Shown here piece by piece: positions 8,122 through 16,154 of a DNA stretch of 45,157 bases. Both the position numbers and the translations under genes were made by a program. The notes beneath the pieces were generated by a model that was given only the letters and a program-made list of their open reading frames with translations, was not told the DNA's origin and ran no database searches. The stretch is from a virus. The first letter of the stretch is position 1. The number at the start of each line of letters is the position of its first letter. The stretch covers positions 1-45,157 of IMG/VR virus record IMGVR_UViG_3300030328_004203; one strand, given 5' to 3'.

Positions 8122-9096
8122 TCAAAAATCTGAGAAATCAAAAGCTGTACCTTTTCTAGCTGGTCCTCCTATCCAAGCTGGACAACCATCATAGCTTTTC
8201 TTCACAACATCATACTTTTCGTTTTCCTCTAAGTCTTCTTTCTCGTGAGCGCTCCTATATATTTTACCTGACTCTTTGTCTACTAAAGAATAAAATTCGA
8301 AAGGTTTCCTTGCTGGGCATATCCATTTTCCGGGTTTGTCGCTACCGCAAAGCCATCTATACTTTCTTCCGTTTTTAGCTAGATTGTCTAAAGCTTTACT
8401 TTCGTCGTAATCGGATAACAAGTCTGCTAGCTCTGTAAGGAACATCTCAAAGCCTTCTAGTTCTTCCTCTGTTAACTTTGGTGCGGCTTGCTCTGGTGAA
8501 TCTGGAAATCTTAGGAATAGGAATTTAACGCTAGGTATAACTCCATCCCTTTTGAAAGTAGCTAAAGAATACATTAAAGCTTGATAATTAGCTTCTATTT
8601 CTTCTCTATTAAATTTAGATTTGCTACTCTTATAATCCCAGATATCTATTTTATTTTTATAAAAAGCTTTTTTATCAATGAAGCCGTTAATAATGAAATT
8701 TTCTCCTTCTATCTCAAAGTGTTCCTCTGGTTTAAGATCTTTACATCCTTTACAATAGAAGTTATAGTTTAGTCCAACGTAAAGCATTTGATACATTAAG
8801 GATAAATTATCTTTATCATTTACATTTAGCCTTATCGCATGTTTTGTTAATAGCCTGTTTACTGGCTTGCAGCGAAGTATGGCTGTAGGGTTCTTTTTTA
8901 ACTTGTTGAAATATTTTTTCTTATGTTTTGGATTTAACAATAATTCAAATATTAAGTGGACAATAGTTCCTCTAGAGGCACCATCATTAGTAGTGTCAGG
9001 TATCTTGAGAAAGTATTTGGAGTAAAAAAGCCAACTACATGTATCAAGAGTCTTAATCTTACTAGCGCTAAGACGTACTTTGTTATTTTTAGACAT
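8122..9096 (-). CDS. PD-(D/E)XK nuclease, RecB/Cas4-like, possibly with Fe-S cluster
   Basis: The 324-residue protein has the order of motifs of the RecB/Cas4 (PDDEXK_1) nuclease family. It begins with LSASKIKTLDTC, then H47 in RGTIVH, D141 in INGFID, D154-Y155-K156 in WDYKSS (motif III) and Q172-x3-Y176 (the QxxxY motif). One N-terminal Cys (C20) and three C-terminal Cys (C250, C260, C305) have the 1+3 arrangement that holds a 4Fe-4S cluster in AddB and Cas4. That the cluster exists here is an inference. It overlaps the primase gene by 8 bases and sits in the replication block, so a role in end resection, recombination or host-DNA degradation is likely. Confidence 0.85.
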   Translation of the reverse strand: MSKNNKVRLSASKIKTLDTCSWLFYSKYFLKIPDTTNDGASRGTIVHLIFELLLNPKHKKKYFNKLKKNPTAILRCKPVNRLLTKHAIRLNVNDKDNLSLMYQMLYVGLNYNFYCKGCKDLKPEEHFEIEGENFIINGFIDKKAFYKNKIDIWDYKSSKSKFNREEIEANYQALMYSLATFKRDGVIPSVKFLFLRFPDSPEQAAPKLTEEELEGFEMFLTELADLLSDYDESKALDNLAKNGRKYRWLCGSDKPGKWICPARKPFEFYSLVDKESGKIYRSAHEKEDLEENEKYDVVKKSYDGCPAWIGGPARKGTAFDFSDF

Positions 9097-10024
9097 TAAA
9101 AAAGTTTTTTAAAAGAGAGGGTTCTTTGATGTGCATCTCATTAAAGTCATTACACTTATTAGGTAGTCTGACTGTTATTTGATCTTCGTCAAAGAAATCC
9201 AATAGTTTTTTTCTAGCTTGATACGCTCCTTTGTTACCTGCTCCATTATTTCTTGAATCATTATTAAAAGATAGAAATATTCTGTCTGGATCTAATCTGG
9301 TTAACAAACTTAAAGTATCTGGAGACAAGCTGACTCCAAAAGTAACTATGCAATTTTTAATACCGTGTTCCCATAAAGAAAGCATATCTCCTATACTCTC
9401 GACTAAAATAGCCTCTCTACATTTTCTAATCATTTCGTGATTGACTATTAGTGGGAATCTCCATTTAGACTTGTCTCCTATGAGCTTCCATTTTGGCCTA
9501 AAGAACTTGCCGTTATCTCCTTGCTCTGGTTTTAAGTCTCTACCCGCAAAACCTATTATCTGCTTCTTGTTATTAAATATAGGGAAAACATATCTGTAAG
9601 CCATTTTACCGGAGAAGGTAGTCCCTCCTTCAAACAAATCTAAAGTGTCAGAACTTATCCCTCTTTTAATCCAATAAGAATGATCTTTTTCTAATTTGTA
9701 AAGAAGCTCGTTTTTAAATATTTTAGTCTGGTCAACTTTAGGCTCTATCCTAGTGGAGCTACGAGTAAAATCTACTCCTTTATTTGCTAACCATTTAGTA
9801 GTATCAGACTTAGATTTAAGTCTAAGAGTAAGTCTGACTAAATCTTCTAGGCTTCCACCTATGTCTTGTCTGAAATCTTTCCATACTCCATCAGCCTTCC
9901 TAATACTTAACACAGTGGCACTGCTAGAGTCCCTGTATAAAGGTTTGGTTCTAAAATACTTACCTTGGTCACTAAGACTGTAACCTATTTCTGTTAGTAT
10001 CTCTCTGATTTGGTCTGCGTCCAT
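9089..10024 (-). CDS. DNA primase-like protein with TOPRIM domain
   Basis: This 311-residue protein is organised like a phage DnaG-type primase. An N-terminal segment resembles the CHC2 region (YFRTKPLYRDSSSATVLSI, then WKDFRQDIGGSLEDLV) but lacks the zinc-binding Cys/His. A DnaG-like core follows (YVFPIFNNKKQIIGFAGRDL). The TOPRIM domain has a catalytic Glu in AILVESIGDMLSL and an acidic second motif, FLSFNNDS, where DnaG has DxD. It lies directly after the helicase gene (2-base gap) and overlaps the nuclease gene. It should lay RNA primers for the phage polymerase. Loss of the zinc ligands and the NND version of DxD are unusual, so priming specificity may differ. Confidence 0.85.
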   Translation of the reverse strand: MDADQIREILTEIGYSLSDQGKYFRTKPLYRDSSSATVLSIRKADGVWKDFRQDIGGSLEDLVRLTLRLKSKSDTTKWLANKGVDFTRSSTRIEPKVDQTKIFKNELLYKLEKDHSYWIKRGISSDTLDLFEGGTTFSGKMAYRYVFPIFNNKKQIIGFAGRDLKPEQGDNGKFFRPKWKLIGDKSKWRFPLIVNHEMIRKCREAILVESIGDMLSLWEHGIKNCIVTFGVSLSPDTLSLLTRLDPDRIFLSFNNDSRNNGAGNKGAYQARKKLLDFFDEDQITVRLPNKCNDFNEMHIKEPSLLKNFFNV

Positions 10025-10026
10025 AA

Positions 10027-11490
10027 TTACAGAAGGTTATCGCTGTCTGGCTCTGCGTCATCCATAGTGGCTTGAAGCGCCCCTGCTTCAATTACATCTT
10101 CTAAAGTTCCTCTCTCTGCTACTTGGAAATTTTCAATATTGTAGTTTATAAAATTTGGAACATACTTATATCTGTTTCCATGTGGAACTCTCACTAAATC
10201 ATGATGCCCTTGAGCTTCTCTGCCTTGAAACCTTGTCGCCAACGGGATCAATTTATGAGTGCCGAAATTAGCTCCTTCCTCTGAGATTTCCTCTGGGGTC
10301 TTTCTTCTGAATATAGCGACAAACGAAGCGAACCATTGAAGCCTATCTGACTGAGCAATTGCACTACTATCGTCAACTCCGTTCTCTGCTGATCTGTTAA
10401 GCTGGCAAGCTGTAAGAAGCGGTATGTCTAACTCAAGAGTTAGTTCTTTTAGTGAGTTTACTTTCTCTCCTATAAGCTCATACTCTTTCTTGTTCATGTC
10501 TTTTTCACCAGTAAGTTTAATGTAATCGTATACTACTACGCAATCATTGCCTCTTCCTACTTCTGAATAATACCATCTCCTTATTATCGAGCATATCTCT
10601 TCTATTGGTTTACCCGCGACAGTCATGTGTTTGACTTTTTCTTGGGCTAATTTGAGTTTATCTTTATTATCGTTAAACTTCTTGACTAGCTCCTCGTTCT
10701 TTTTCCACATACCCGTCTCAAGATGCCACACGGGTATTCCGGTAGCAGAAGAAGCAATACGAAACTGAACGTCAACTGTCGCCATCTCAGTATCAAGAAT
10801 CAAAGCTGGGCAATCATTCATAACTGACATCCTAGTGGCTAAGTGAGAAAGTATTGTTGACTTACCGTGTTTCGGTCTACTGACCCAAGCATATATATTT
10901 CCTTTTCTTATGCCTCCGAACATCCTGTCAAAATTCCTATAAGGCGTTTTAAGACCCATTTCTTCTTTGGGATCGTTAGCTCTCTCTTGGATAAGATCCT
11001 CTATGCCTCCAAAAAGATCTTCTGGCTCGCTGAGCTTTGAATAGTTTTGAATCTTCTCGTTATAGATTTGGTCTGCTTGGCTTATAATAGAATCCGCATC
11101 TCTGTGACCATTAGTTTTAACAAAAGTTTTTAATTTATCTGCTGTTCCATCTATATCTCTTCTTATTCTTATTTTACAGAGTTCCTTGCAAGATTCAATT
11201 ACAGCACTCTTTTTAATCTGTGTAAAGGATATGTCTTCTATATAATTAAATATATCTACTTCGTTCTTAAATGAAACTCCAAGGTTTTTTATTTGATGAG
11301 CTAGTAATGTTTTGTCTAGCTTTTTACCAGAAGAGAGTATGTCCTTGATAGTGGAATAAATTATATAATGCTCTTTAGATACAAAATCTGTTGAGTCTAT
11401 AAATCTATCTACATCAAAAAATACATCTGGGTATTTAATTAAGCCACCTAGAACATGTCGTTCTATCTTTAAGGATGAAATGTTAGACAT
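10027..11490 (-). CDS. dnaB: Replicative DNA helicase, DnaB family
   Basis: This 487-residue hexameric helicase has an N-terminal DnaB all-helical domain (about 5-105, starting ERHVLGGLIKYPDVF) and a RecA-fold motor domain. Walker A is at 203-211 (VSRPKHGKS, the usual first Gly being Ser), DTE is near 233-235, Walker B at 318-326 (VVVYDYIKL), and a Gln sensor lies in ACQLNR. An acidic C-terminus (DDAEPDSDNLL) ends the protein. A promoter with TTGACC-17-TAGGAT lies immediately upstream, its -10 ending 9 bases from the ATG. It should unwind DNA ahead of the split polymerase and recruit the adjacent primase. Confidence 0.96.
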   Translation of the reverse strand: MSNISSLKIERHVLGGLIKYPDVFFDVDRFIDSTDFVSKEHYIIYSTIKDILSSGKKLDKTLLAHQIKNLGVSFKNEVDIFNYIEDISFTQIKKSAVIESCKELCKIRIRRDIDGTADKLKTFVKTNGHRDADSIISQADQIYNEKIQNYSKLSEPEDLFGGIEDLIQERANDPKEEMGLKTPYRNFDRMFGGIRKGNIYAWVSRPKHGKSTILSHLATRMSVMNDCPALILDTEMATVDVQFRIASSATGIPVWHLETGMWKKNEELVKKFNDNKDKLKLAQEKVKHMTVAGKPIEEICSIIRRWYYSEVGRGNDCVVVYDYIKLTGEKDMNKKEYELIGEKVNSLKELTLELDIPLLTACQLNRSAENGVDDSSAIAQSDRLQWFASFVAIFRRKTPEEISEEGANFGTHKLIPLATRFQGREAQGHHDLVRVPHGNRYKYVPNFINYNIENFQVAERGTLEDVIEAGALQATMDDAEPDSDNLL

Positions 11491-11499
11491 TCAACTTTA

Positions 11500-11528
11500 A
11501 TCCTAACCTAAACTGAATAAAAGGTCAA
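11500..11528 (-). promoter_or_regulatory. Sigma-70-type promoter for helicase, near-leaderless
   Basis: On the minus strand TTGACC (11523-11528) and TAGGAT (11500-11505) are separated by 17 bp. The -35 overlaps the stop codon of the upstream 101-residue gene. Only 9 bases separate the -10 from the helicase ATG, so the mRNA should begin within about three bases of the start codon and leave no room for a Shine-Dalgarno sequence. Confidence 0.55.
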
Positions 11529-11830
11529 GAAGAAAAATCATCTTCGTCTGTCCAATCGTCTTCTCTGTATTCGTTATCATCTGGAGAAGGAGGTGGGGCT
11601 TCTCCGCAAAGTTGGCTTTTTATAGTCTCAGCGTTAATATCATGTACGCTTTCTAGCCAATATTCTGAGGCTTTTTGCAATGCCATCATGTTTAACTCAT
11701 TATCAAACTGAGCATAATATCTAGGAGAACCTTGATCGTCGTAAGTAAATAGCAGAAATCCTCCATAAGAGAACTCATTTAGTTGCTGCAGAAGTGTAGG
11801 TGGTATGTTAAATCTGTCAAATTCCTGCAT
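11525..11830 (-). CDS. Hypothetical acidic-tailed protein in replication block
   Basis: The protein has 101 residues and no recognised family. The first 75 residues look like a small alpha/beta domain (helix PTLLQQLNEF, strands GGFLLFTYDD and RYYAQFD, then helices). The last 25 are proline-rich and then strongly acidic (DDNEYREDDWTDEDDFSS). Acidic tails ending in aromatic residues are used by SSB-like proteins to recruit partners, and the neighbouring helicase gene supports a replication accessory role. That is only inference. It starts 14 bases after the Vsr-like gene. A TAATAT hexamer 6 bases before the ATG could be a -10, but no good -35 accompanies it. Confidence 0.7.
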   Translation of the reverse strand: MQEFDRFNIPPTLLQQLNEFSYGGFLLFTYDDQGSPRYYAQFDNELNMMALQKASEYWLESVHDINAETIKSQLCGEAPPPSPDDNEYREDDWTDEDDFSS

Positions 11831-11844
11831 ATTTCTATATTACA

Positions 11845-12261
11845 CTATAAATCCACTTTAAATTTATTTTTAAAAAACTCTTTTGATAAAGAATCTACTT
11901 CATCGTGGTTTATTTCTATTAGGTTATAGTCGTTTTGTTCTAACCATTCCAACTTTTTAAAATCTCTATTTATAGACTTTAGATAGTTGACTCTAGAATT
12001 TGCGTGAAAGAACTTATTGAAGTTTCCGTGTTGAGCGCCATTTACTTCAACGGCAATTTTTTTAGTAGCATTAAGTATATCTACTTTCATTCTGCTGCCG
12101 TAAACAGGAAACTCTTCGTAGACTATACAACTCTTCCAGTACCTTTTTAAGAATTGCTTAACGTTAAATTGAAGCTTTGACCTGCTTTTCCCATCCCATT
12201 TTATTAAATATTTATTAACACCTTTGTTTTCAAGGCGTCCATATATATTATAAAGCCTCAC
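11845..12261 (-). CDS. Small Vsr/DUF559-like PD-(D/E)XK endonuclease
   Basis: The 138-residue protein has the core of a very-short-patch-repair or restriction-like nuclease: a helix with E50 (CIVYEEFPV), D61 in RMKVDILNA, then E72-x-N74 in IAVEVNGAQH and a conserved-looking H78. The rest (FNKFFHANSRVNYLKSINRDFKKLEWLEQNDYNLIEI, positions about 81-118) matches the family's 'kd..K...l...G...i.i' ending. It overlaps the upstream 88-residue gene by 4 bases. Such small nucleases in phages act as homing, Holliday-junction or repair enzymes. Which one applies cannot be decided. It lies close downstream of the structured RNA at about 12530-12738. Confidence 0.7.
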   Translation of the reverse strand: MRLYNIYGRLENKGVNKYLIKWDGKSRSKLQFNVKQFLKRYWKSCIVYEEFPVYGSRMKVDILNATKKIAVEVNGAQHGNFNKFFHANSRVNYLKSINRDFKKLEWLEQNDYNLIEINHDEVDSLSKEFFKNKFKVDL

Positions 12262-12524
12262 GACATGACTTGATTCACTTGAGACTGTAGTTTTTTAATG
12301 TGAGAGATAAGCTCTGAGTCAGCAGCGTGGTGTCTTTTAGTGTTAATGAACTCCCTTCTAATCTGTCGCTTTAACCCTCGGACAACCATGTCTCGGCTAT
12401 CGGCGATACCAAGCTTAACGCTTCTAGTCTTTTTTAACTTCTTTTTCTCAGCTTTCCTTTGTGCGTGTCTTGTCTTCATCTTCTCTTCTCGTTCGAATGC
12501 TTTTAAAAGCTCTCTATAATCCAT
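12258..12524 (-). CDS. Small highly basic protein
   Basis: This 88-residue protein is very rich in Lys and Arg (for example HAQRKAEKKKLKKTR) with a helical C-terminal half. No family is recognised. Nucleic-acid binding is likely from composition only. Its ATG lies 3 bases after the U-tract of a hairpin terminator, so its expression could be controlled by read-through of that terminator. A downstream ATG (residue 16), preceded by a purine-rich GAGAAGAGAAG, is an alternative start. It overlaps the next nuclease gene by 4 bases. Confidence 0.65.
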   Translation of the reverse strand: MDYRELLKAFEREEKMKTRHAQRKAEKKKLKKTRSVKLGIADSRDMVVRGLKRQIRREFINTKRHHAADSELISHIKKLQSQVNQVMS

Positions 12525-12527
12525 ATT

Positions 12528-12565
12528 AAAAAAAATGGTGGTTGGATTATTTGTTTACCAACACC
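12528..12565 (-). terminator. Intrinsic terminator or attenuator ending the structured RNA
   Basis: On the minus strand GGTGTTGG (12565-12558) pairs with CCAACCACC (12545-12537), eight base pairs with one bulged C and a 12-base loop. A run of eight T (12535-12528) follows. The run ends three bases before the ATG of the 88-residue gene, so it can act as the end of a separate RNA or as an attenuator of the genes downstream. Confidence 0.65.
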
Positions 12566-12738
12566 TTTTCGGTACCCGAGAAACAAATGTTTCATATCTA
12601 CCTACTTCGGACTCGCTCACGTTTTCCTTATTTGCCACTTGGCCGTCTGTACTTCCGTAAGCGCTACGTTACCCCCTTGGGAGGAATTGTTCCGTCACAC
12701 CGCCTCACTCCGTCGAGAGAGGAAATTCTTACTAACGT
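12528..12738 (-). ncRNA. Putative structured non-coding RNA (about 210 nt) or attenuator leader
   Basis: A perfect-spacing promoter (12745-12773) directs transcription leftward into this 210-base stretch, which has no ORF on that strand, a higher GC content than its surroundings, and an intrinsic terminator at its end. Several hairpins are visible on the minus strand: CCTC/GAGG with CTC/GAG stacked (about 12720-12701), GAAAC/GTTTC around 12593-12580, and the terminator. No tmRNA, RNase P, 6S or tRNA landmarks were found. Two readings are possible: an independent small RNA, or a 5' leader controlling the basic protein, the Vsr-like nuclease and genes beyond. Confidence 0.55.
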
Positions 12739-12744
12739 TCTTTT

Positions 12745-12773
12745 ATATTAACACAAGCTTAACATTATGTCAA
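12745..12773 (-). promoter_or_regulatory. Sigma-70-type promoter of the structured RNA
   Basis: On the minus strand TTGACA (12768-12773, perfect consensus) is followed after 17 bp by TAATAT (12745-12750). The -35 overlaps the end of recA, whose last codons lie at 12770-12775. Unlike the other promoters here no start codon follows. The predicted transcript begins near 12738 and runs through the structured region. Confidence 0.7.
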
Positions 12774-13909
12774 GCTAAAGTTTCTTTAAACATTTTATAG
12801 AAATAATTAGTAGCTTCAGTATTATCTTCTAGATAATTAAACAAACCATTCCTACCTTGAAACTTATCAGGGATCTCAATGTTGTTATCTTTTAGCTGTT
12901 GTACTATTTCTTCAGAGACTTTTATCCAAGCTCCAGATTTAGAAACAAACTCATACTGTAGTAGTAAGTCAACTATCTCTAATTCTTTCCAAATACTAGT
13001 TCCGTCTTTTCTACCCCTCTTAATTGGGTAGGTTATTACAACATTAGTCTTCTCGTTTGGAGACTTCTTGACAGTTACTTTGGACCATTGCCCTAGTATC
13101 TTGTTATTGACTCTGTCTGGAGCCTTCTTATCGTCCTCAAGAATATAATCTTTTTTATAGCGAGGTTCAAACTCAAGTATCCAATTAGCAAAATGTAAAA
13201 GAGCATTCCCTCCTGTTGCAGAAGTTTGACGCACTGGAGCTTTGGAATATGGATCAAGTTGTATGTCTGCCCTAACTTGACTAATAAATATAGCCATGTG
13301 GCCTCTTTTGGTTAGAGCGGTGGCAACCTTCTTCATGAATACAGAGCTAATAGTAGCTCCTCCTGCTACTTTAGTAGCGTCATCTAAAGCCTTCTCACTG
13401 TCACTCTTGGTTTGAAGTCCGTCTACAGAGTCTAGAATGAAAAGGTACTTTTTGTCTTCTTCGTTGAACTGGATAAGCATCTTCATCATGTCGAAAACCG
13501 ACTCGTAGATGTTACTCTCGTAAACAAAACAGGTTCCGTCTTTCCAGTTTTCTGGCTCTCTTGTATCTATAAATTCTACGCCAGATCTTTCTCTCATCTC
13601 TGGGCTTAACCTACCTTCGCATTTAAAATAAACAGCTCTGGAATTAGGTTGTTTGAGAAAATGCCTACCCACCTCAAGTGCTTCTGACGTTTTTCCTCCT
13701 TCGTTAATGCCGCAGAACCTATGTAGCCCCGGGCCTAGCCCACCTCCAGTTTCAATATCTAGGGTTAGAGAGCCTGTAGAAACTTTATACTCGATGGTTT
13801 CTTCGTAATTATAGTGATCTTCTTTGTGAGTCTTAAGGAACGAGGATAACTGTTCCGCTGAAGTTAAAACTCCATCTTCACTTACTTTCTTCTTCTTCTT
13901 TATTGCCAT
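12770..13909 (-). CDS. recA: RecA/UvsX-like recombinase
   Basis: This 379-residue strand-exchange ATPase has Walker A at 67-74 (GINEGGKT), E98 in FKCEGR at the place of the catalytic Glu, Walker B at 155-161 (YLFILDS), a loop region around 175-190, the QVRAD segment near 211-215, and the L2-like TSATGGNALLHFANW near 229-243. The N-terminus is a Lys-rich stretch (KKKKK). It is the last gene of the long leftward sugar operon and overlaps the preceding 123-residue gene by 32 bases, so it appears co-transcribed with sugar genes. It should drive recombination-dependent replication and repair. Confidence 0.93.
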   Translation of the reverse strand: MAIKKKKKVSEDGVLTSAEQLSSFLKTHKEDHYNYEETIEYKVSTGSLTLDIETGGGLGPGLHRFCGINEGGKTSEALEVGRHFLKQPNSRAVYFKCEGRLSPEMRERSGVEFIDTREPENWKDGTCFVYESNIYESVFDMMKMLIQFNEEDKKYLFILDSVDGLQTKSDSEKALDDATKVAGGATISSVFMKKVATALTKRGHMAIFISQVRADIQLDPYSKAPVRQTSATGGNALLHFANWILEFEPRYKKDYILEDDKKAPDRVNNKILGQWSKVTVKKSPNEKTNVVITYPIKRGRKDGTSIWKELEIVDLLLQYEFVSKSGAWIKVSEEIVQQLKDNNIEIPDKFQGRNGLFNYLEDNTEATNYFYKMFKETLA

Positions 13910-14249
13910 ATCTTAAAAAATCAATTAAAGTTTTTGGTTTCTTTTTTATCTCTACCTTATCTACTGCTCTATCTTTATCTAGTATAGCATGTTCTTTTTT
14001 AAAGTCAAGGCTAGAAAGGTTCTTTTGTTTTAATAAATATTTTTTAAATTTTTCTGTACGAAATTGAGCTAAACTCTCAAGTTTTAACTCACTAAAGTCT
14101 AAATCTTTGAATATTTGCTCCCCAAAATCCTTTATAAGAGACTTAGCAATCTTTATTTCTTTAGGCCAGATCACTTTTTCTGGGTTCTGTAGGAACTTCC
14201 AGACAAGATACTGATAAATATTATTAATCTTCTTACGTTTTTTAGTCAT
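13878..14249 (-). CDS. Hypothetical basic protein upstream of recA
   Basis: This protein has 123 residues from the ATG at 14249, which overlaps the stop of the preceding gene. A longer frame to 14300 exists but lies wholly inside that gene. It is Lys-rich and helical, with the segment PKEIKIAKSLIKDF near the middle and an acidic-basic C-terminus (GNKEEEESK). No family is recognised. Its 32-base overlap with recA suggests the two are made together, perhaps as a recombination mediator, which is speculation from position. Confidence 0.65.
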   Translation of the reverse strand: MTKKRKKINNIYQYLVWKFLQNPEKVIWPKEIKIAKSLIKDFGEQIFKDLDFSELKLESLAQFRTEKFKKYLLKQKNLSSLDFKKEHAILDKDRAVDKVEIKKKPKTLIDFLRYGNKEEEESK

Positions 14250-15123
14250 AAATATCCCAATTCTGTTTAGCGTGTTTATGTAGCGTCCAATCCATGTCAT
14301 ACTGAGACTTGTTTACTTTTTCAAGCCAATATGGTTTAACAAAGTACAACTCATTCTCTTTGTCGTAACCCCAATACTCTCTTCCTAGGTTTCTTACAAG
14401 AGGGCATCTAGTAGCGTCATGGTCGTCATAATCAATATCCATGTTTAAAACAAACCTTAGTTTAGAATTACTCTCTTTGAGTTTGTTAGCTACAGCAAAA
14501 TGTTGAGATACATGATTATTTTGTGTGTCTTTTGAGTACCTTTCTAAGTCGTTGTAAATTTTAGCAAACTCGTTTATTTGCTCAGAACTAGAAAAGAACC
14601 AAAGGTCTGGGATTGACTGACTAATAAAGGCCGATCTATTATTGAACATCCAGCCAGCAAAAGGGGCGTGAAAATACTCAGGATCGTAATCTGAAAAAAT
14701 TACATCTTCAAATAAAACGAGGTCGTATCTGGACACAAAAACAAAGTCATACTTAAAGCCTTGTTCTTCCTCGTATGCAGTTTTTTGCTTTACTACTTGA
14801 TCTAGAGAATAAAACCTACTCCACATCGTCTTCGAGCATTTGCGTTGATGCTCAATAGGTTGAGTTCCTTTTATTAAATGCTCTGTGTTAAAGTCAGTAA
14901 AAGGCTCTGCTATATACTTTTTTGGTTTATATAGGTCTAGTAGCTGTTGCTCATAGTCTAAGTCTCTAGTATGTAAGAAGGTATCAACATTTTCATTCTT
15001 ATCAAAAAGATGATGCTTATATTGGTTGAATCCTATTTTTGGGTCACATTTAGATCCTAGAGTATCGTCATATTTACTCTTGGTATAACCCAACATACCA
15101 TAAAGGCAGACAGCTATTCTCAT
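14242..15123 (-). CDS. Putative glycosyltransferase-like protein, paralogue of 17159-18013
   Basis: This 293-residue protein begins RIAVCLYGMLGYTKSKY and continues GFNQYKHHLFDKNENVDTFLHT. The paralogue at 17159-18013 has the same framework: VAVCLIGMVGG, GYKQYKKHLFDNNDVDVFCH, YKPKHY. Both share an acidic segment, YDFVFVSRYDL or YDFVYVGRYDV, where a GT-A enzyme would have its metal-binding acidic motif, and both end with a DDH-like motif. This looks like the capsule or LPS-type transferases often annotated only as hypothetical. It lies between GDP-mannose dehydratase and the small gene before recA. Transfer of a sugar made by this operon is the likely role. Donor and acceptor are unknown. Confidence 0.6.
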   Translation of the reverse strand: MRIAVCLYGMLGYTKSKYDDTLGSKCDPKIGFNQYKHHLFDKNENVDTFLHTRDLDYEQQLLDLYKPKKYIAEPFTDFNTEHLIKGTQPIEHQRKCSKTMWSRFYSLDQVVKQKTAYEEEQGFKYDFVFVSRYDLVLFEDVIFSDYDPEYFHAPFAGWMFNNRSAFISQSIPDLWFFSSSEQINEFAKIYNDLERYSKDTQNNHVSQHFAVANKLKESNSKLRFVLNMDIDYDDHDATRCPLVRNLGREYWGYDKENELYFVKPYWLEKVNKSQYDMDWTLHKHAKQNWDIYD

Positions 15124-16154
15124 CTATAGTCTTCTATGTCTTTTTGAACCATATCTGAAACCATCTGGTCGAAAGATATTTCTCTTTTCCAACCAAGCTC
15201 GGACTCTGCTAAGGTAGGGTCTCCGTGAAGCAGCTCTACGTCCGCTGGTCTAAACCATCGTTCGTCTACCTCTGCTAGAATAGTGTTTTCTTCGTACACT
15301 CTAAACTTAGCGTCTAAGCCTTCTCCGCTCCATAATCCGGGAATACCTGCGTTCTGAAAAGCTTTAGTCACAAAGTCTCTTACTGAGTGAGTGCTGCCAC
15401 TGGCCAAAACGTAGTCCTTCGGCTTCTCTTGATTCAACATAAGCCAAATCCCTTTCATGAAGTCTCTGCTGTCGCTCCAATCTCTACGCGAATCTACATT
15501 ACCTAGCTTCAGCGGTTCGAAGTCTTCCCCTTTATTTCTCCTATGGAGAATATCAGCAACTTTTTTCGTAATCTTGCGAGTAACAAACTCTTCTCCTCTT
15601 CTTGGGCCTTCGTGATTAAACAAGATAGAATGAACAGCATAAGTATTATAAGACTCTCTGTAGACTTTAACTAAGTGTCGAGCAGCAGCCTTGGATGCTC
15701 CGTAAGGACTCCTTGGTTTAATAGGGTGCTTTATGTCTTGAGGACTATAATCTACGTCTCCAAGCTCTTCAGAAGAGCCAGCACTATAAAACCTACATTC
15801 TGGCTTATGCTTCCTAATTGCTTCTAAGCATCGGATGACTCCGCCAGCATTGATATCAAACACGCTTAAAGGAGTATCCCAACTAACGCCAACATATGAA
15901 TTCGCTCCAAAATTAATAAAATAATCTGGCTGTATCTTCATAACCAAATCGTTTATGCTTGATGAGTCAGTCAAATCTCCATCTACCAAAGTAAACCTTT
16001 TATGGTGCTGTAAGTCTTTTATGTTTGTATAATTAGGCGTACCTGAGCGGCGCTGCATACCATAAATTTGGTAATCGGTTGAGTTTAGCAAGTAGTCTGC
16101 CATGTTGGAACCGTCTTGCCCTAAAACCCCTGTTATTAATACTTTTTTACTCAT
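15120..16154 (-). CDS. gmd: GDP-mannose 4,6-dehydratase
   Basis: This 344-residue extended short-chain dehydrogenase has the NADP-binding GVLGQDG motif (G9, G12, G15), a catalytic triad region GSSEELG (127-133) with Y151-x3-K155 in SPYGASK, and the family segments NHEGPRRGEEFVTRKI and RRDWSDSRDFMKG. It converts GDP-mannose to GDP-4-keto-6-deoxymannose, precursor of fucose, rhamnose, perosamine and related sugars. Length is normal (about 340-370). It has ATGA overlaps with both neighbours. No GDP-fucose synthase or aminotransferase follows, so the next step must come from the host or from an unrecognised gene of the operon. Confidence 0.9.
   Translation of the reverse strand: MSKKVLITGVLGQDGSNMADYLLNSTDYQIYGMQRRSGTPNYTNIKDLQHHKRFTLVDGDLTDSSSINDLVMKIQPDYFINFGANSYVGVSWDTPLSVFDINAGGVIRCLEAIRKHKPECRFYSAGSSEELGDVDYSPQDIKHPIKPRSPYGASKAAARHLVKVYRESYNTYAVHSILFNHEGPRRGEEFVTRKITKKVADILHRRNKGEDFEPLKLGNVDSRRDWSDSRDFMKGIWLMLNQEKPKDYVLASGSTHSVRDFVTKAFQNAGIPGLWSGEGLDAKFRVYEENTILAEVDERWFRPADVELLHGDPTLAESELGWKREISFDQMVSDMVQKDIEDYR

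Noticed and set aside
12542-12751. 69-residue rightward ORF over the structured RNA region
   Set aside because: No promoter or ribosome-binding site, no family, and the opposite strand has a perfect promoter, hairpins and a terminator that explain the sequence.
14249-14300. Longer start for the gene before recA
   Set aside because: The added 17 codons lie entirely within the upstream gene, whereas the ATG at 14249 overlaps the stop in the way seen throughout the operon.
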